This document shows, piece by piece, positions 39,455-46,872 of a stretch of 64,000 nt of DNA. The notes below the pieces were generated by a model, which ran no database searches, was not told where the DNA came from, and worked only from the letters and a program-made list of their open reading frames with translations. Both the position numbers and the translations under genes were made by a program. Positions within the stretch are counted from its first letter, which is position 1; each line of letters starts with the position of its first letter. Source of the DNA: VGJV01 sp964646415 (GTDB lineage: Bacteria; Patescibacteriota; Minisyncoccia; UBA6257; 2-01-FULL-56-20); contig CAZYEL010000002.1 in the NCBI GenBank assembly GCA_964646415.1, positions 1-64,000 on the forward strand, written 5' to 3'.

Positions 39455-39717
39455 TCGAGCGACATAATCTGCAATCCCTTCGCTTTTATCTCCTCTTCGG
39501 GCCAGTATAACTTATCAACTTTAAATACCCGGGCATACGTCACTTTCTTCTCGACTTTTCTCCCTGTGTATCCTTTCGTTTTCGGGTCCCACTCCTCGAG
39601 CAGAAGCGTGTCGCCCTCATGTACCTCGAATTCATTCAGGCGCAGCTCGTATTTCTTCTTGCCTGATGCCACGTCGTCGAAATACTCGGGCCATATTTTC
39701 TTTTTAATTATTGCCAT
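39451..39717 (-). CDS. ASCH/DUF3850-like RNA-binding domain protein
   Basis: An 88-residue protein. WPEYFDDVASGKKKYELRLN and VHEGDTLLLEEWDPKTKGYTGR match the DUF3850/ASCH group of PUA-like domains, often thought to bind RNA or modified nucleosides. It is translation-coupled to the MTH1-like Nudix gene, so an accessory role in nucleotide handling is possible but inferred. Confidence 0.78.
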   Translation of the reverse strand: MAIIKKKIWPEYFDDVASGKKKYELRLNEFEVHEGDTLLLEEWDPKTKGYTGRKVEKKVTYARVFKVDKLYWPEEEIKAKGLQIMSLE

Positions 39718-39769
39718 TGGAGGTTAAAAAAAGAAAGTAGAAAATGGAAAATAGAAGCTGCTCGCATAA

Positions 39770-40285
39770 CTACTTCATAACCCCATATCGAAGCCGGATG
39801 GTACTCGCGGAAAGTTTCGAAATTTCGAGCAACTCAAGCTTCACCTCCGCATCCGTGTCCTTAAAAAGTTTAATGCCCTTCCCGAAAACCAACGGTTCGA
39901 CGTCAAGAATCATCTCATTGAACAAACCCTCTTTCAAGAATCCGGCGTTCAAGGTCCCGCCACCTCCCACGACGATTTCTTCGAACCCCTTCTCCTTCAA
40001 AACTTCAACCGCTTCGCGCGGCGAAGAGACAAAAATCGTATTCATATCATTCTTATTTTCATTCTTCTCTGAAACTATTACCACCATCGGATTCCCGCAT
40101 TTTTCAAAATCTCCTCCTTCTTTCATAAGTTTATAGGTGTTCCGGCCAACTACGACATTCCCCCGCTCCTTCACAAAATCGTAATACGCCTCGAATTCTT
40201 CTTCCGACCACGGCGTGTCGCCATTCTCGCGGGCGATATACCCGTTTGCCGTGATTGCCATGTAGAGAATGACTTTCATATTCAT
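39770..40285 (-). CDS. RibD C-terminal/dihydrofolate reductase-like protein
   Basis: A 171-residue protein of the RibD_C (DHFR-like) family. Visible are VILYMAITANGYIARENGDTPW at the N-terminus, VVVGRNTYKLM, and EIVVGGGGTLNAGFLKEGL (NADPH-binding Gly-rich loop). Stand-alone members are NADPH-dependent reductases of uncertain substrate and should not be assumed to make tetrahydrofolate or riboflavin. A second ATG at 40279 is an equal start candidate. Divergent from the SIS-domain gene with 24 bp between starts. Confidence 0.82.
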   Translation of the reverse strand: MNMKVILYMAITANGYIARENGDTPWSEEEFEAYYDFVKERGNVVVGRNTYKLMKEGGDFEKCGNPMVVIVSEKNENKNDMNTIFVSSPREAVEVLKEKGFEEIVVGGGGTLNAGFLKEGLFNEMILDVEPLVFGKGIKLFKDTDAEVKLELLEISKLSASTIRLRYGVMK

Positions 40286-40309
40286 GCCTTTGCTATATCA
40301 TATACAACA

Positions 40310-41248
40310 ATGAATATTTTGCACAAAGAAATTTTGGAGATTCCGGATGCAGCAGCTGCTTGTTACGAAAAGAATCACGGGCTTGTGCTGCCCACCAATG
40401 TCCCCTACCTTGCCATGGGCGGCGCCTCTTATGCTCCGCTTACACTGTTTTACTGTGGCGCAGCTATCCAACCCATAACCGCTTCCGAATACTTTCATTA
40501 CCGACCGCAGGCCATCCTCCCCCAAGGCGTACTCCTTTCGCAGTCCGGCGAAAGCTCGGAAACGCTCTGGTGCCTAGAACGATTCGAAAAAGTAATCGCG
40601 GTCACGAACAACCCCAAATCTACGCTTGCAACCTCGCCCAAAACCGTTCAGGTGGCGCCACTCATGGCGGGCGAGGAAAAGTTTCTCTCCTCCACGAAAA
40701 CCTACGTGAACATGCTCATCGCGCTCTACCTGGGGTTGGGCATCGACCCCGCTCCGGGGATTGCGGCGCTCAAAGCGAACTTTCCCAAAATCCAAACCGA
40801 GGCGGGAAAGAATGCGGCACGTATACATGCGGCCATCGCCGACAAAAAACAGCGGGGATTGTACGTCTTGGGAAGCGGACCGAATGCCGCGACCGCCATG
40901 CATGCCGCGCTCATTCTCACCGAAACGCTCTGCCTCCCGTGGCACGGCATGTCGCTCGCGCAATTTGACCATGGCCCAAAAGAAGCCGCCGTGGATGCGG
41001 TAGTGATTCTCCTCGACGGCAACGGCAAAGACCACGCGCGCATTGATTACGCCGGAAAAATATTTGCGGAACAAGCCCGCGCGCATGTTATACGAATTAA
41101 GGAACGAGAACTTGCGGAGCCCCTCACACCGCTCACGCTCATCACGCACGTCTGCCTCCTTATGGATTACCTCGGCGATGCACTCGGCGTAACCGCGGCA
41201 TCGCGCATCGGAAGCAAAATCACCCGCGTCCCAAAGGAAGTGCATTGA
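40310..41248 (+). CDS. SIS-domain protein (GlmS isomerase-domain-like)
   Basis: A 312-residue protein with two SIS domains (about 25-150 and 175-300). VLLSQSGESSET is the sugar-phosphate loop of the first domain and VLGSGPNAATAMHAAL that of the second. FDHGPKEA matches the GlmS isomerase half. There is no glutaminase domain, so it may be a deglycase or sugar-phosphate isomerase of the FrlB/AgaS kind. TGCTATATC at 40291-40299 is a possible extended -10 close to the start. Confidence 0.85.
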   Translation: MNILHKEILEIPDAAAACYEKNHGLVLPTNVPYLAMGGASYAPLTLFYCGAAIQPITASEYFHYRPQAILPQGVLLSQSGESSETLWCLERFEKVIAVTNNPKSTLATSPKTVQVAPLMAGEEKFLSSTKTYVNMLIALYLGLGIDPAPGIAALKANFPKIQTEAGKNAARIHAAIADKKQRGLYVLGSGPNAATAMHAALILTETLCLPWHGMSLAQFDHGPKEAAVDAVVILLDGNGKDHARIDYAGKIFAEQARAHVIRIKERELAEPLTPLTLITHVCLLMDYLGDALGVTAASRIGSKITRVPKEVH

Positions 41249-41303
41249 GATAAACACCTGGAAAAATGGGGGTACTAATGTGACGCAGTCCGCAAATAAA
41301 TTT

Positions 41304-42182
41304 CTAAGCCGAGAAAATTATCTCAAAAATCTTCTGGCCGATACGTGAAGGGTTGCGTACCTCCAACGCAATTTTGCATGGAGGATTCGCATCGCTGAGA
41401 ATCGTCCGGCCCCGTTCTACTCCGTTGGTTACAACCTGGATACCAGATATAATCCATTCAAGGCTGCCCGGGAAATACATGGAGTATATTGCAAGCGGAT
41501 CATGAAGGTGGAAAACCAACTCTCGTTTTCCACCATGGCTTTCAAACCAAGTGAGCAGCATCTTTTTGACCCAAGCTACGTGCGCCGTATTGTCCGGTAT
41601 CCGGACAACATCATCCTTTGTCCAGAAAACCTTTTTGGTGACATCAAGCGGCACAACATTTATGCCCGCGCCTCCAAAGTGAGCAAAAACGTATTCCGCA
41701 GCTTCAGGATCGAATGCAATATTCGTCTCCGCATGCGAAGTTTCGTTTCCCGGTACATGAATCGCCCCTCCCATGACGGTAATATTTTCTATATTCCCAC
41801 GGCGCAGCATAGCACCGACTCCCGTCATTGGCCCGATTGAGATGATGCTTTTCGCCGCACCAGATGCCGCCTGCGTTTTTACACCGGACACGTCTACCGC
41901 AGGATGTATCCCACAGACACCGTCCTCGCCATGAAAATAAGACGGCCAAGGGTGCTCCAACGGCTTCACGGGATTCTTCGGGCCGCTTTCAAAAAACCAA
42001 TGAGGAGCAGCAAACGATATAAACTCTTTCGCATTTTGCGCAGTATATTCCTCTGGCGCATTTCCAAAAGTAGAAACAAGCGTATGCCCTCCTCTCGCTG
42101 ATAGTTTCAACAGGAGAAGCAGCGCAATAATGTCATCTACTCCCGGGTCAGAAACAACCGTATACGTTTCGGTATTTTTCAT
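41304..42182 (-). CDS. Inosine-uridine-preferring nucleoside hydrolase family protein
   Basis: The start is the ATG at 42182 (292 residues); the upstream ATG at 42224 sits in a hairpin. VVSDPGVDDIIALLLLL (about 8-24) is the Ca2+-binding Asp cluster, AETNIAFDPEAAEYVF the substrate-binding motif, and HLHDPLAI the C-terminal Asp/His. Such enzymes split nucleosides into base and ribose. It follows, in the same orientation, a phosphoribosyltransferase-HAD fusion, and together they suggest base salvage. Confidence 0.88.
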   Translation of the reverse strand: MKNTETYTVVSDPGVDDIIALLLLLKLSARGGHTLVSTFGNAPEEYTAQNAKEFISFAAPHWFFESGPKNPVKPLEHPWPSYFHGEDGVCGIHPAVDVSGVKTQAASGAAKSIISIGPMTGVGAMLRRGNIENITVMGGAIHVPGNETSHAETNIAFDPEAAEYVFAHFGGAGINVVPLDVTKKVFWTKDDVVRIPDNTAHVAWVKKMLLTWFESHGGKRELVFHLHDPLAIYSMYFPGSLEWIISGIQVVTNGVERGRTILSDANPPCKIALEVRNPSRIGQKIFEIIFSA

Positions 42183-42203
42183 TTTGATTGTTACAATTAA
42201 TGA

Positions 42204-42239
42204 GGGGATGGTGCTATTTTCCATAATAACACCATCCCC
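42204..42239 (-). terminator. Hairpin between the PRTase-HAD gene and the nucleoside hydrolase gene
   Basis: GGGGATGGTG and CACCATCCCC form a 10-bp stem around a 16-nt loop. It may terminate or attenuate transcription before the nucleoside hydrolase start at 42182. Confidence 0.5.
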
Positions 42240-42271
42240 ATTTTGTTACCTCCGCTTTCGATACGTGCGCC

Positions 42272-43984
42272 TTAGATGCCGATGATTGCGCGTATCAGTT
42301 CAATCGTCCCTTGCGTGCACGAACTTGCCGCAGCGATGCGCTCGGCAGGAACATTGCCAAGAAGTTGGACCAATCCAACACGGCACAGCGCGGGAGCGTA
42401 CGTGAGGTCACTCCTGGAGTTCCCAATCATCCAGCACTCCTTGCCCTCCTTATACAATTCCCACCCAATCCGACGGAGGGCTCGCCCTTTCCCGGAAGAA
42501 AGGCTGACGGCGTGTACAGCAATAAACCCATGCTCCGGCGAAGAATCAACGCTGATGTTCGGTTGAACGCGCTCCACGTGAGCAGCGACTTTCGCCGCTA
42601 ACTCGCCGTCCGGCACGCCTTTCTTCACGCAAAACATCGAAACGCTGGCGATGCGCCCTGCGCCGAACCCTATCCCCGTATCCGCCCTGTTCGTCCTGTC
42701 GTGCGGTTCCTGGAATTCCGGGCTTACCACATCCGGCAACACGCATACGGAATGCGCCTGCGCCCACTCTTGAACTATCCGCCTGGTCATCGCCGCGTCA
42801 ACTCCCTCTCGTAGCACACACCCCTCCATAGGACGTAGTTCTTGAGAAGAGAAGAGGAGCGCGCCATTCTCGGCAATCGTAGGACCGTCAATGCCGTACT
42901 TTGCTCCCCACAACATGAGCAGCTCCGCAGGAGAATCCGAGCATAGCCCTATCTGCCAGCCACGCGCTTTCGCCTCGGCCACCACGGCCCTCAATTCGCC
43001 CTCATCCGCAGCCAGCAACCCGGCGTCTTCGGTGATTAGAGTCCCGTTGAGGTCTATCCAGATGACTCCCTTCCCCAGGCACTTGAAGTTCGTTGCGGGC
43101 GGAATCAAAAGGAGGTCACGCATGTGCTCACAAAATGAGTACATTGCGGTCTCCCAGTCGAATCCCCACTTTACGGCCATCGCCGCAAAGCATTTGTCCG
43201 CATCCCCAACCTTTACTTCAGGAAAACCTCTCCAGAATTCGAGGCTACATTCCCAAATTTTCCTCGAGAACTCCAGCACTCGCTCCCGTGGGACGCTCGA
43301 CCTTGCAAAAGTGTCCACGAAGGGAAGCACGTAGGGCGCTCTGCACTCTTCCGGGTAATCATGGGACGTCGTGCGGGGATAATGTATCACAAGACCGCCC
43401 CCGTATGACCCCGCGAGGAAATCCCGCGGGTCGTTGAGGTCGACGACCTCTTCCGACGTATAACTATGAAGAGCTTCGACTGGCACGCCTACTCTTGGTT
43501 CTCCAACTTGCATCCCAACGATAAGTTTTTTGATAACAATCTTGTCACTCACCGATCGCATCAAGTGGACAAACTCCTGAATTGTGCCGCCGGAGAAAAC
43601 ATCGTCCTCGATGAGGATATATTCTCCCGCAGGAATTCTCCTTATTTGCTGCTCTAAAGGAAGAAATCCTGGTCGCTCATGAATCCCTAACTCGACATTT
43701 CCTCCCGGAGCGAATATCCGGGACACGCCCAGATTTATATCTCCCTTAATGCAAGGGTCCATTGAGATAGTGGGGCACCCTCCTGCTTTTTCCATGATTC
43801 CCCTTTCAATGTCTTCAAGCCGATGACTCACAATTTCGAGGGAAGCTTTTCCACGAAACGCCTGAGAGTAGATTTCGTAGAGGTTTACCACAAATCTATC
43901 CCACGCCTCCTTTGCAGCTCTTCCTAATTTAAGGTGTTGCAACGCCCACTTTCCCTCGTCCCGGAATAAATACAGTCTTTTCAT
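42272..43984 (-). CDS. Phosphoribosyltransferase-like / HAD phosphatase fusion protein
   Basis: The start is the ATG at 43984 (570 residues). Residues about 1-300 contain YILIEDDVFSGGTIQEFV (about 128-145), the PRPP-binding signature of type I phosphoribosyltransferases. From about 308 a HAD domain follows with VIWIDLNGTLI (motif I, normally DxDGT, here Asp-Leu-Asn), GLCSDS (motif II) and WMIGNSRSDLTYA (motif IV). The combination, beside a nucleoside hydrolase, suggests nucleotide or base salvage or repair. I know of no characterised enzyme of this layout. Sequence composition is typical for the window. Confidence 0.72.
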   Translation of the reverse strand: MKRLYLFRDEGKWALQHLKLGRAAKEAWDRFVVNLYEIYSQAFRGKASLEIVSHRLEDIERGIMEKAGGCPTISMDPCIKGDINLGVSRIFAPGGNVELGIHERPGFLPLEQQIRRIPAGEYILIEDDVFSGGTIQEFVHLMRSVSDKIVIKKLIVGMQVGEPRVGVPVEALHSYTSEEVVDLNDPRDFLAGSYGGGLVIHYPRTTSHDYPEECRAPYVLPFVDTFARSSVPRERVLEFSRKIWECSLEFWRGFPEVKVGDADKCFAAMAVKWGFDWETAMYSFCEHMRDLLLIPPATNFKCLGKGVIWIDLNGTLITEDAGLLAADEGELRAVVAEAKARGWQIGLCSDSPAELLMLWGAKYGIDGPTIAENGALLFSSQELRPMEGCVLREGVDAAMTRRIVQEWAQAHSVCVLPDVVSPEFQEPHDRTNRADTGIGFGAGRIASVSMFCVKKGVPDGELAAKVAAHVERVQPNISVDSSPEHGFIAVHAVSLSSGKGRALRRIGWELYKEGKECWMIGNSRSDLTYAPALCRVGLVQLLGNVPAERIAAASSCTQGTIELIRAIIGI

Positions 43985-44110
43985 ATCGAATCTCTTTCTT
44001 TTTTGTCTCCCCGCACCAGCCCGCGGAGAATTTGTTAATGTGCGTTTTCGGGCTGGAAGAGAAGATATGGAGATGCGCCGGAAGCTTTCGGAGCATATCG
44101 CCTTTCCCAA

Positions 44111-44139
44111 GCAAAAACCGCCTTGCGGGCGGTTTTTGC
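44111..44139. terminator. Bidirectional rho-independent terminator
   Basis: GCAAAAACCGCC, 5-nt loop and the exact complement GGCGGTTTTTGC, T-tailed in both directions. It closes the minus-strand gene group ending at 44252. The space from 43985 to 44251 holds no further gene that I can support. Confidence 0.8.
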
Positions 44140-44251
44140 TGCTGTGCTCTTAAAGAACCGCCCGTTTAAGTACGGCGGCTCCGACGAACGTTTGCTATTT
44201 GTATGAATGCCAGTTGCATTTGTGTAAATGATACGGAGAACTCCCTCCTTG

Positions 44252-44518
44252 TCAACTCTTCCAGTTCCACCACTTGAGAAGTTCCGGATTGTGCCGCGCG
44301 TGCGAAGCGTAATATACCGCACATCGCATTACATACAACATACAGCGATCTATGTGCCGACCTTCACACGCGCACAGTTTCTGATAAAGCTTTTCTGGAT
44401 CTCTTCCTTTCAAATCTCGCTCCGCGCGGATGCCGATATTCCAAAAATCTTCGGCGATTTCCTTTCCCACGCCGGGAATCGTGCGGAGCGCCCGAAGCGA
44501 TTCTTTTTTATTTTCCAT
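44252..44518 (-). CDS. Helix-hairpin-helix protein of the Cdd1/pathogenicity-locus family
   Basis: An 88-residue protein. RTIPGVGKEIAEDFWNIGI is a helix-hairpin-helix, followed by DLKGRDPEKLY and HIDRCMLYVMRCAVYYAS, the signature of the PF11731 (Cdd1) family. The function is unknown; the HhH points to DNA or RNA contact. It overlaps the end of the phosphatase gene by 11 bp and is last in a minus-strand run of small genes. Confidence 0.85.
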   Translation of the reverse strand: MENKKESLRALRTIPGVGKEIAEDFWNIGIRAERDLKGRDPEKLYQKLCACEGRHIDRCMLYVMRCAVYYASHARHNPELLKWWNWKS

Positions 44519-45101
44519 CTTTCAAAACAATTCCTTCAAGGTGCGTCACCACCAAATCTTTCCCGATGACCTCGCACTCCGCAAACCCGCAATCGGCGAC
44601 GTCGCCTATCTCCCCTTTTTTCATGATATCCCGAAACACCACCTTCATGGGACCGCCGTGGAACACGACCGCGATGCACTCATACCGCACGTCTTTCGTC
44701 ATCTCCCGCACCACAAGCTGCACCCGCATGCTGAACTCCGCATAGGTCTCCGCTCCCGCGACCGTGTGCATCCTGTCTTTCACAAGCTCCACAAGTTCGG
44801 GATGCAGTTGCTTCGCCTCTTCCCTCTTCATACCCGTGAGAATCCCGTACATATTCCGCTCTTTAAGATGCTGCTTCACCATGACCGCGCACCCAAGCCG
44901 CTTCGCAAGAATTTCCGCGGTTTCGCGCGCCCGGAAAAGCGGGCTCGAAAGCACCGCCTCAATTCCCTTGTCTTTGAGTTTCTCTCCCAATTCCTCCGCC
45001 TGGTTTCGCCCTAACTCGGTAAGGTGGTCGTCATAATCGCCGCCGTAGCGGTCTTCAATGTCGCCCATCGTCTGCCCGTGCCTGATGAAAAAAATGGTCA
45101 T
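44508..45101 (-). CDS. Histidine phosphatase family protein
   Basis: The start is the ATG at 45101 (197 residues), 1 nt beyond the DUF1653 stop. FFIRHGQTMGD has the catalytic RHG, SSPLFRARETAEIL the second Arg, KERNMYG the acid loop and VFHGGPM the distal His. The branch-2-like fold covers phosphoglycerate mutases and many phosphatases, and the substrate cannot be fixed. The upstream extension of the frame runs through the neighbouring gene and is ignored. Confidence 0.88.
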   Translation of the reverse strand: MTIFFIRHGQTMGDIEDRYGGDYDDHLTELGRNQAEELGEKLKDKGIEAVLSSPLFRARETAEILAKRLGCAVMVKQHLKERNMYGILTGMKREEAKQLHPELVELVKDRMHTVAGAETYAEFSMRVQLVVREMTKDVRYECIAVVFHGGPMKVVFRDIMKKGEIGDVADCGFAECEVIGKDLVVTHLEGIVLKDGK

Positions 45102-45102
45102 G

Positions 45103-45342
45103 TTATTTCTCCCGCACCCACTTGAACCTCGGGCGCTTCTCCCTACCCACTTCAACTTCATCCGTGAACGTCGCGAAGGGACGCACAAAAAACGGAAACT
45201 TCCCAAATTCCGTTTCTAAGTCGGGGCATTCCTGCAACGATTTGTAGACAACCATTTTCTCCTTCGTGTCGCTGTGATGCGCTACACCAACTAATTCGTA
45301 ATAACCTCCCTTGTAGTGCTGATAGATGCCTGGTTTGAGCAT
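45103..45342 (-). CDS. DUF1653 protein
   Basis: The start is the ATG at 45342 (79 residues). PGIYQHYKGGYYELVGVAHHSDT, MVVYKSL and FFVRPFATFTDEV are the DUF1653 core, a small SH3-like beta barrel of unknown function. It sits 7 bp after the VTT-domain membrane protein and is coupled to the phosphatase gene. Confidence 0.88.
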   Translation of the reverse strand: MLKPGIYQHYKGGYYELVGVAHHSDTKEKMVVYKSLQECPDLETEFGKFPFFVRPFATFTDEVEVGREKRPRFKWVREK

Positions 45343-45349
45343 GTTTTTA

Positions 45350-45973
45350 TTATTTCCTATATTTCGCAACAAGGAAAAGAACGAGGAAGAGTGCCATAAA
45401 ACCCACGGCAACATACACCCCGTAGGCGAATGCAACGCCCCCGAGGTAGAAAAACGCCAAGCTCCCCAGTGCATCCACGCTCACGCTTGCAAGCAAAAAA
45501 TTCCGGAACGATATCTTTGAAAGTCCGGCGGCGTAACTTAAGAAGTCCACGACCACCGCCGACATGAACCGGAGCGCGACAAATCCCCAAAACTGCCGCC
45601 GCACCGAAATCTTTTCCTGCCATCCGTGCAGCTCCTGAAGAGGAGCGAATTTCGCCGCAATCGGTTCCCGCCACTTTCGTGCAATAAAAAAGGCGCACAC
45701 CGAGCCAAGCTCTACGCCAGCCAAGTTATACAACCACGCCTCCTGCCATGGCAACAACGCAATACTCGCGAACGCAACCGGCGCGCCGGGAAGCGGCGCG
45801 AGCACTACACCCAAAAAACGGAACACGATGATAACGAGCGGGGCAAGCGCCGGATATTTCTTAATAATCTCCACCGCATATTGGTTATACCCGGGGAAAA
45901 ATATGGGCACGAGAAAAACGACAGTGAGTAATGCTCCCGCCGTTATCCATAAAACCTTTTTCTTATTAGACAT
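45350..45973 (-). CDS. VTT-domain (TVP38/TMEM64/DedA-like) membrane protein
   Basis: The start is the ATG at 45973 (207 residues). Five to six hydrophobic segments include the VTT core: PLVIIVFRFLGVVLAPLPGAP, a re-entrant glycine-rich loop, and RFMSAVVVDFLSYAAGLSKI. Bacterial relatives affect lipid flipping and envelope homeostasis. It overlaps the upstream Nudix gene by 8 bp and belongs to the minus-strand run 46806 to 44252. Confidence 0.85.
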   Translation of the reverse strand: MSNKKKVLWITAGALLTVVFLVPIFFPGYNQYAVEIIKKYPALAPLVIIVFRFLGVVLAPLPGAPVAFASIALLPWQEAWLYNLAGVELGSVCAFFIARKWREPIAAKFAPLQELHGWQEKISVRRQFWGFVALRFMSAVVVDFLSYAAGLSKISFRNFLLASVSVDALGSLAFFYLGGVAFAYGVYVAVGFMALFLVLFLVAKYRK

Positions 45974-46424
45974 CCTTATGAGTACCCCATCCGAACTCGG
46001 AATATGGAATTTTATTCGAAAAGCTTTGAATCGCGTACCGGATGTAGGGAATGGTGTTCTCGGGAAGATGGTCCAACGGAAACCAGTCCAAATCATCACA
46101 TTTGTCCGGTTCCATATTTTTTATCTCGCCGTTCCATTTGCTCACCGCAAAGAAGAAATCGATGCGCTCATGGTCGCCGCACCAGCGGTGCATTGTGAGC
46201 GCAAGACTCAAGTCATCGAGCGCAACCTGGACACCCACCTCCTCCGCCGCCTCCCTCGCCATAGCTTCCCGAAATGTTTCTCCCCCTTCGGCATGTCCCG
46301 AGGGCAATCCGTAATTCCCGTCCTCATAGCCGGTCTGGAACCTTCGCGACAGTAAAATCTTCCCGTCTTTTATGAAAAGGGCGTAGATCGAAGGAATAAT
46401 TTTGAAACGTTCCTTAGCTGCCAT
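45966..46424 (-). CDS. Nudix hydrolase
   Basis: A 152-residue protein with Nudix box GHAEGGETFREAMAREAAEE followed by VGV (about 42-64). ALFIKDGKILLSRR forms the first strand pair. The substrate is not assignable; NTP or coenzyme diphosphates are typical. It overlaps the VOC gene by 11 bp and the VTT gene by 8 bp. Confidence 0.88.
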   Translation of the reverse strand: MAAKERFKIIPSIYALFIKDGKILLSRRFQTGYEDGNYGLPSGHAEGGETFREAMAREAAEEVGVQVALDDLSLALTMHRWCGDHERIDFFFAVSKWNGEIKNMEPDKCDDLDWFPLDHLPENTIPYIRYAIQSFSNKIPYSEFGWGTHKDV

Positions 46425-46806
46425 AAAGCTCTATCTGAATCCCATCCGGATCGCTTAAAAAGCAATACACTCCCTCACTCGCACCTGTACGCGGTTCGGA
46501 TATATCCACTTTCATTTTTAGTTCTTCGTATGCGTTTCGTACATCCGCCACGGAAAAAGCGATATGCCGGATGCCTTTTATTTTCAGGTTCTTCAAATCG
46601 TCCTTCGGCTCCTTCTTATCTTCAAACTCCCAAATTTCGAGCCGCGCATTCCCAAGCTTCAAAAAAACCGCTTTCCCGCGTAGATCCGCCCGCGCAAAAC
46701 GCTGCGCCTCTTCGAACCCGAAGATTTCTTTATAAAACTGCGCCGAGCGTTCGAGGTCCTCAACGCTTATCGCAATGTGGTCGATTCCTTTTATGCTCCG
46801 TGACAT
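46414..46806 (-). CDS. VOC-superfamily (glyoxalase-like) protein
   Basis: A 130-residue protein with two beta-alpha-beta-beta-beta halves: IDHIAISVEDLERSAQFYKE, GNARLEIWEF, then IRHIAFSVADV and SDPDGIQIELYGS. His, Glu and Gln residues sit at the metal positions of vicinal-oxygen-chelate enzymes. A lactoylglutathione-lyase-type reaction is only one option. First gene of the run that ends at 44252. Confidence 0.87.
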   Translation of the reverse strand: MSRSIKGIDHIAISVEDLERSAQFYKEIFGFEEAQRFARADLRGKAVFLKLGNARLEIWEFEDKKEPKDDLKNLKIKGIRHIAFSVADVRNAYEELKMKVDISEPRTGASEGVYCFLSDPDGIQIELYGS

Positions 46807-46872
46807 TTTTTATACCCCGTAAAATTTGCTTCGCTCATCACGGGGCAAGCTTCTTCCCCTTTCAATAATAAG

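Noticed and set aside
42182..42224. Upstream ATG at 42224 as start of the nucleoside hydrolase
   Set aside because: The first 14 codons fall in the hairpin at 42204-42239 and add a non-conserved leader; the ATG at 42182 precedes the conserved DPGVDD by the usual distance.
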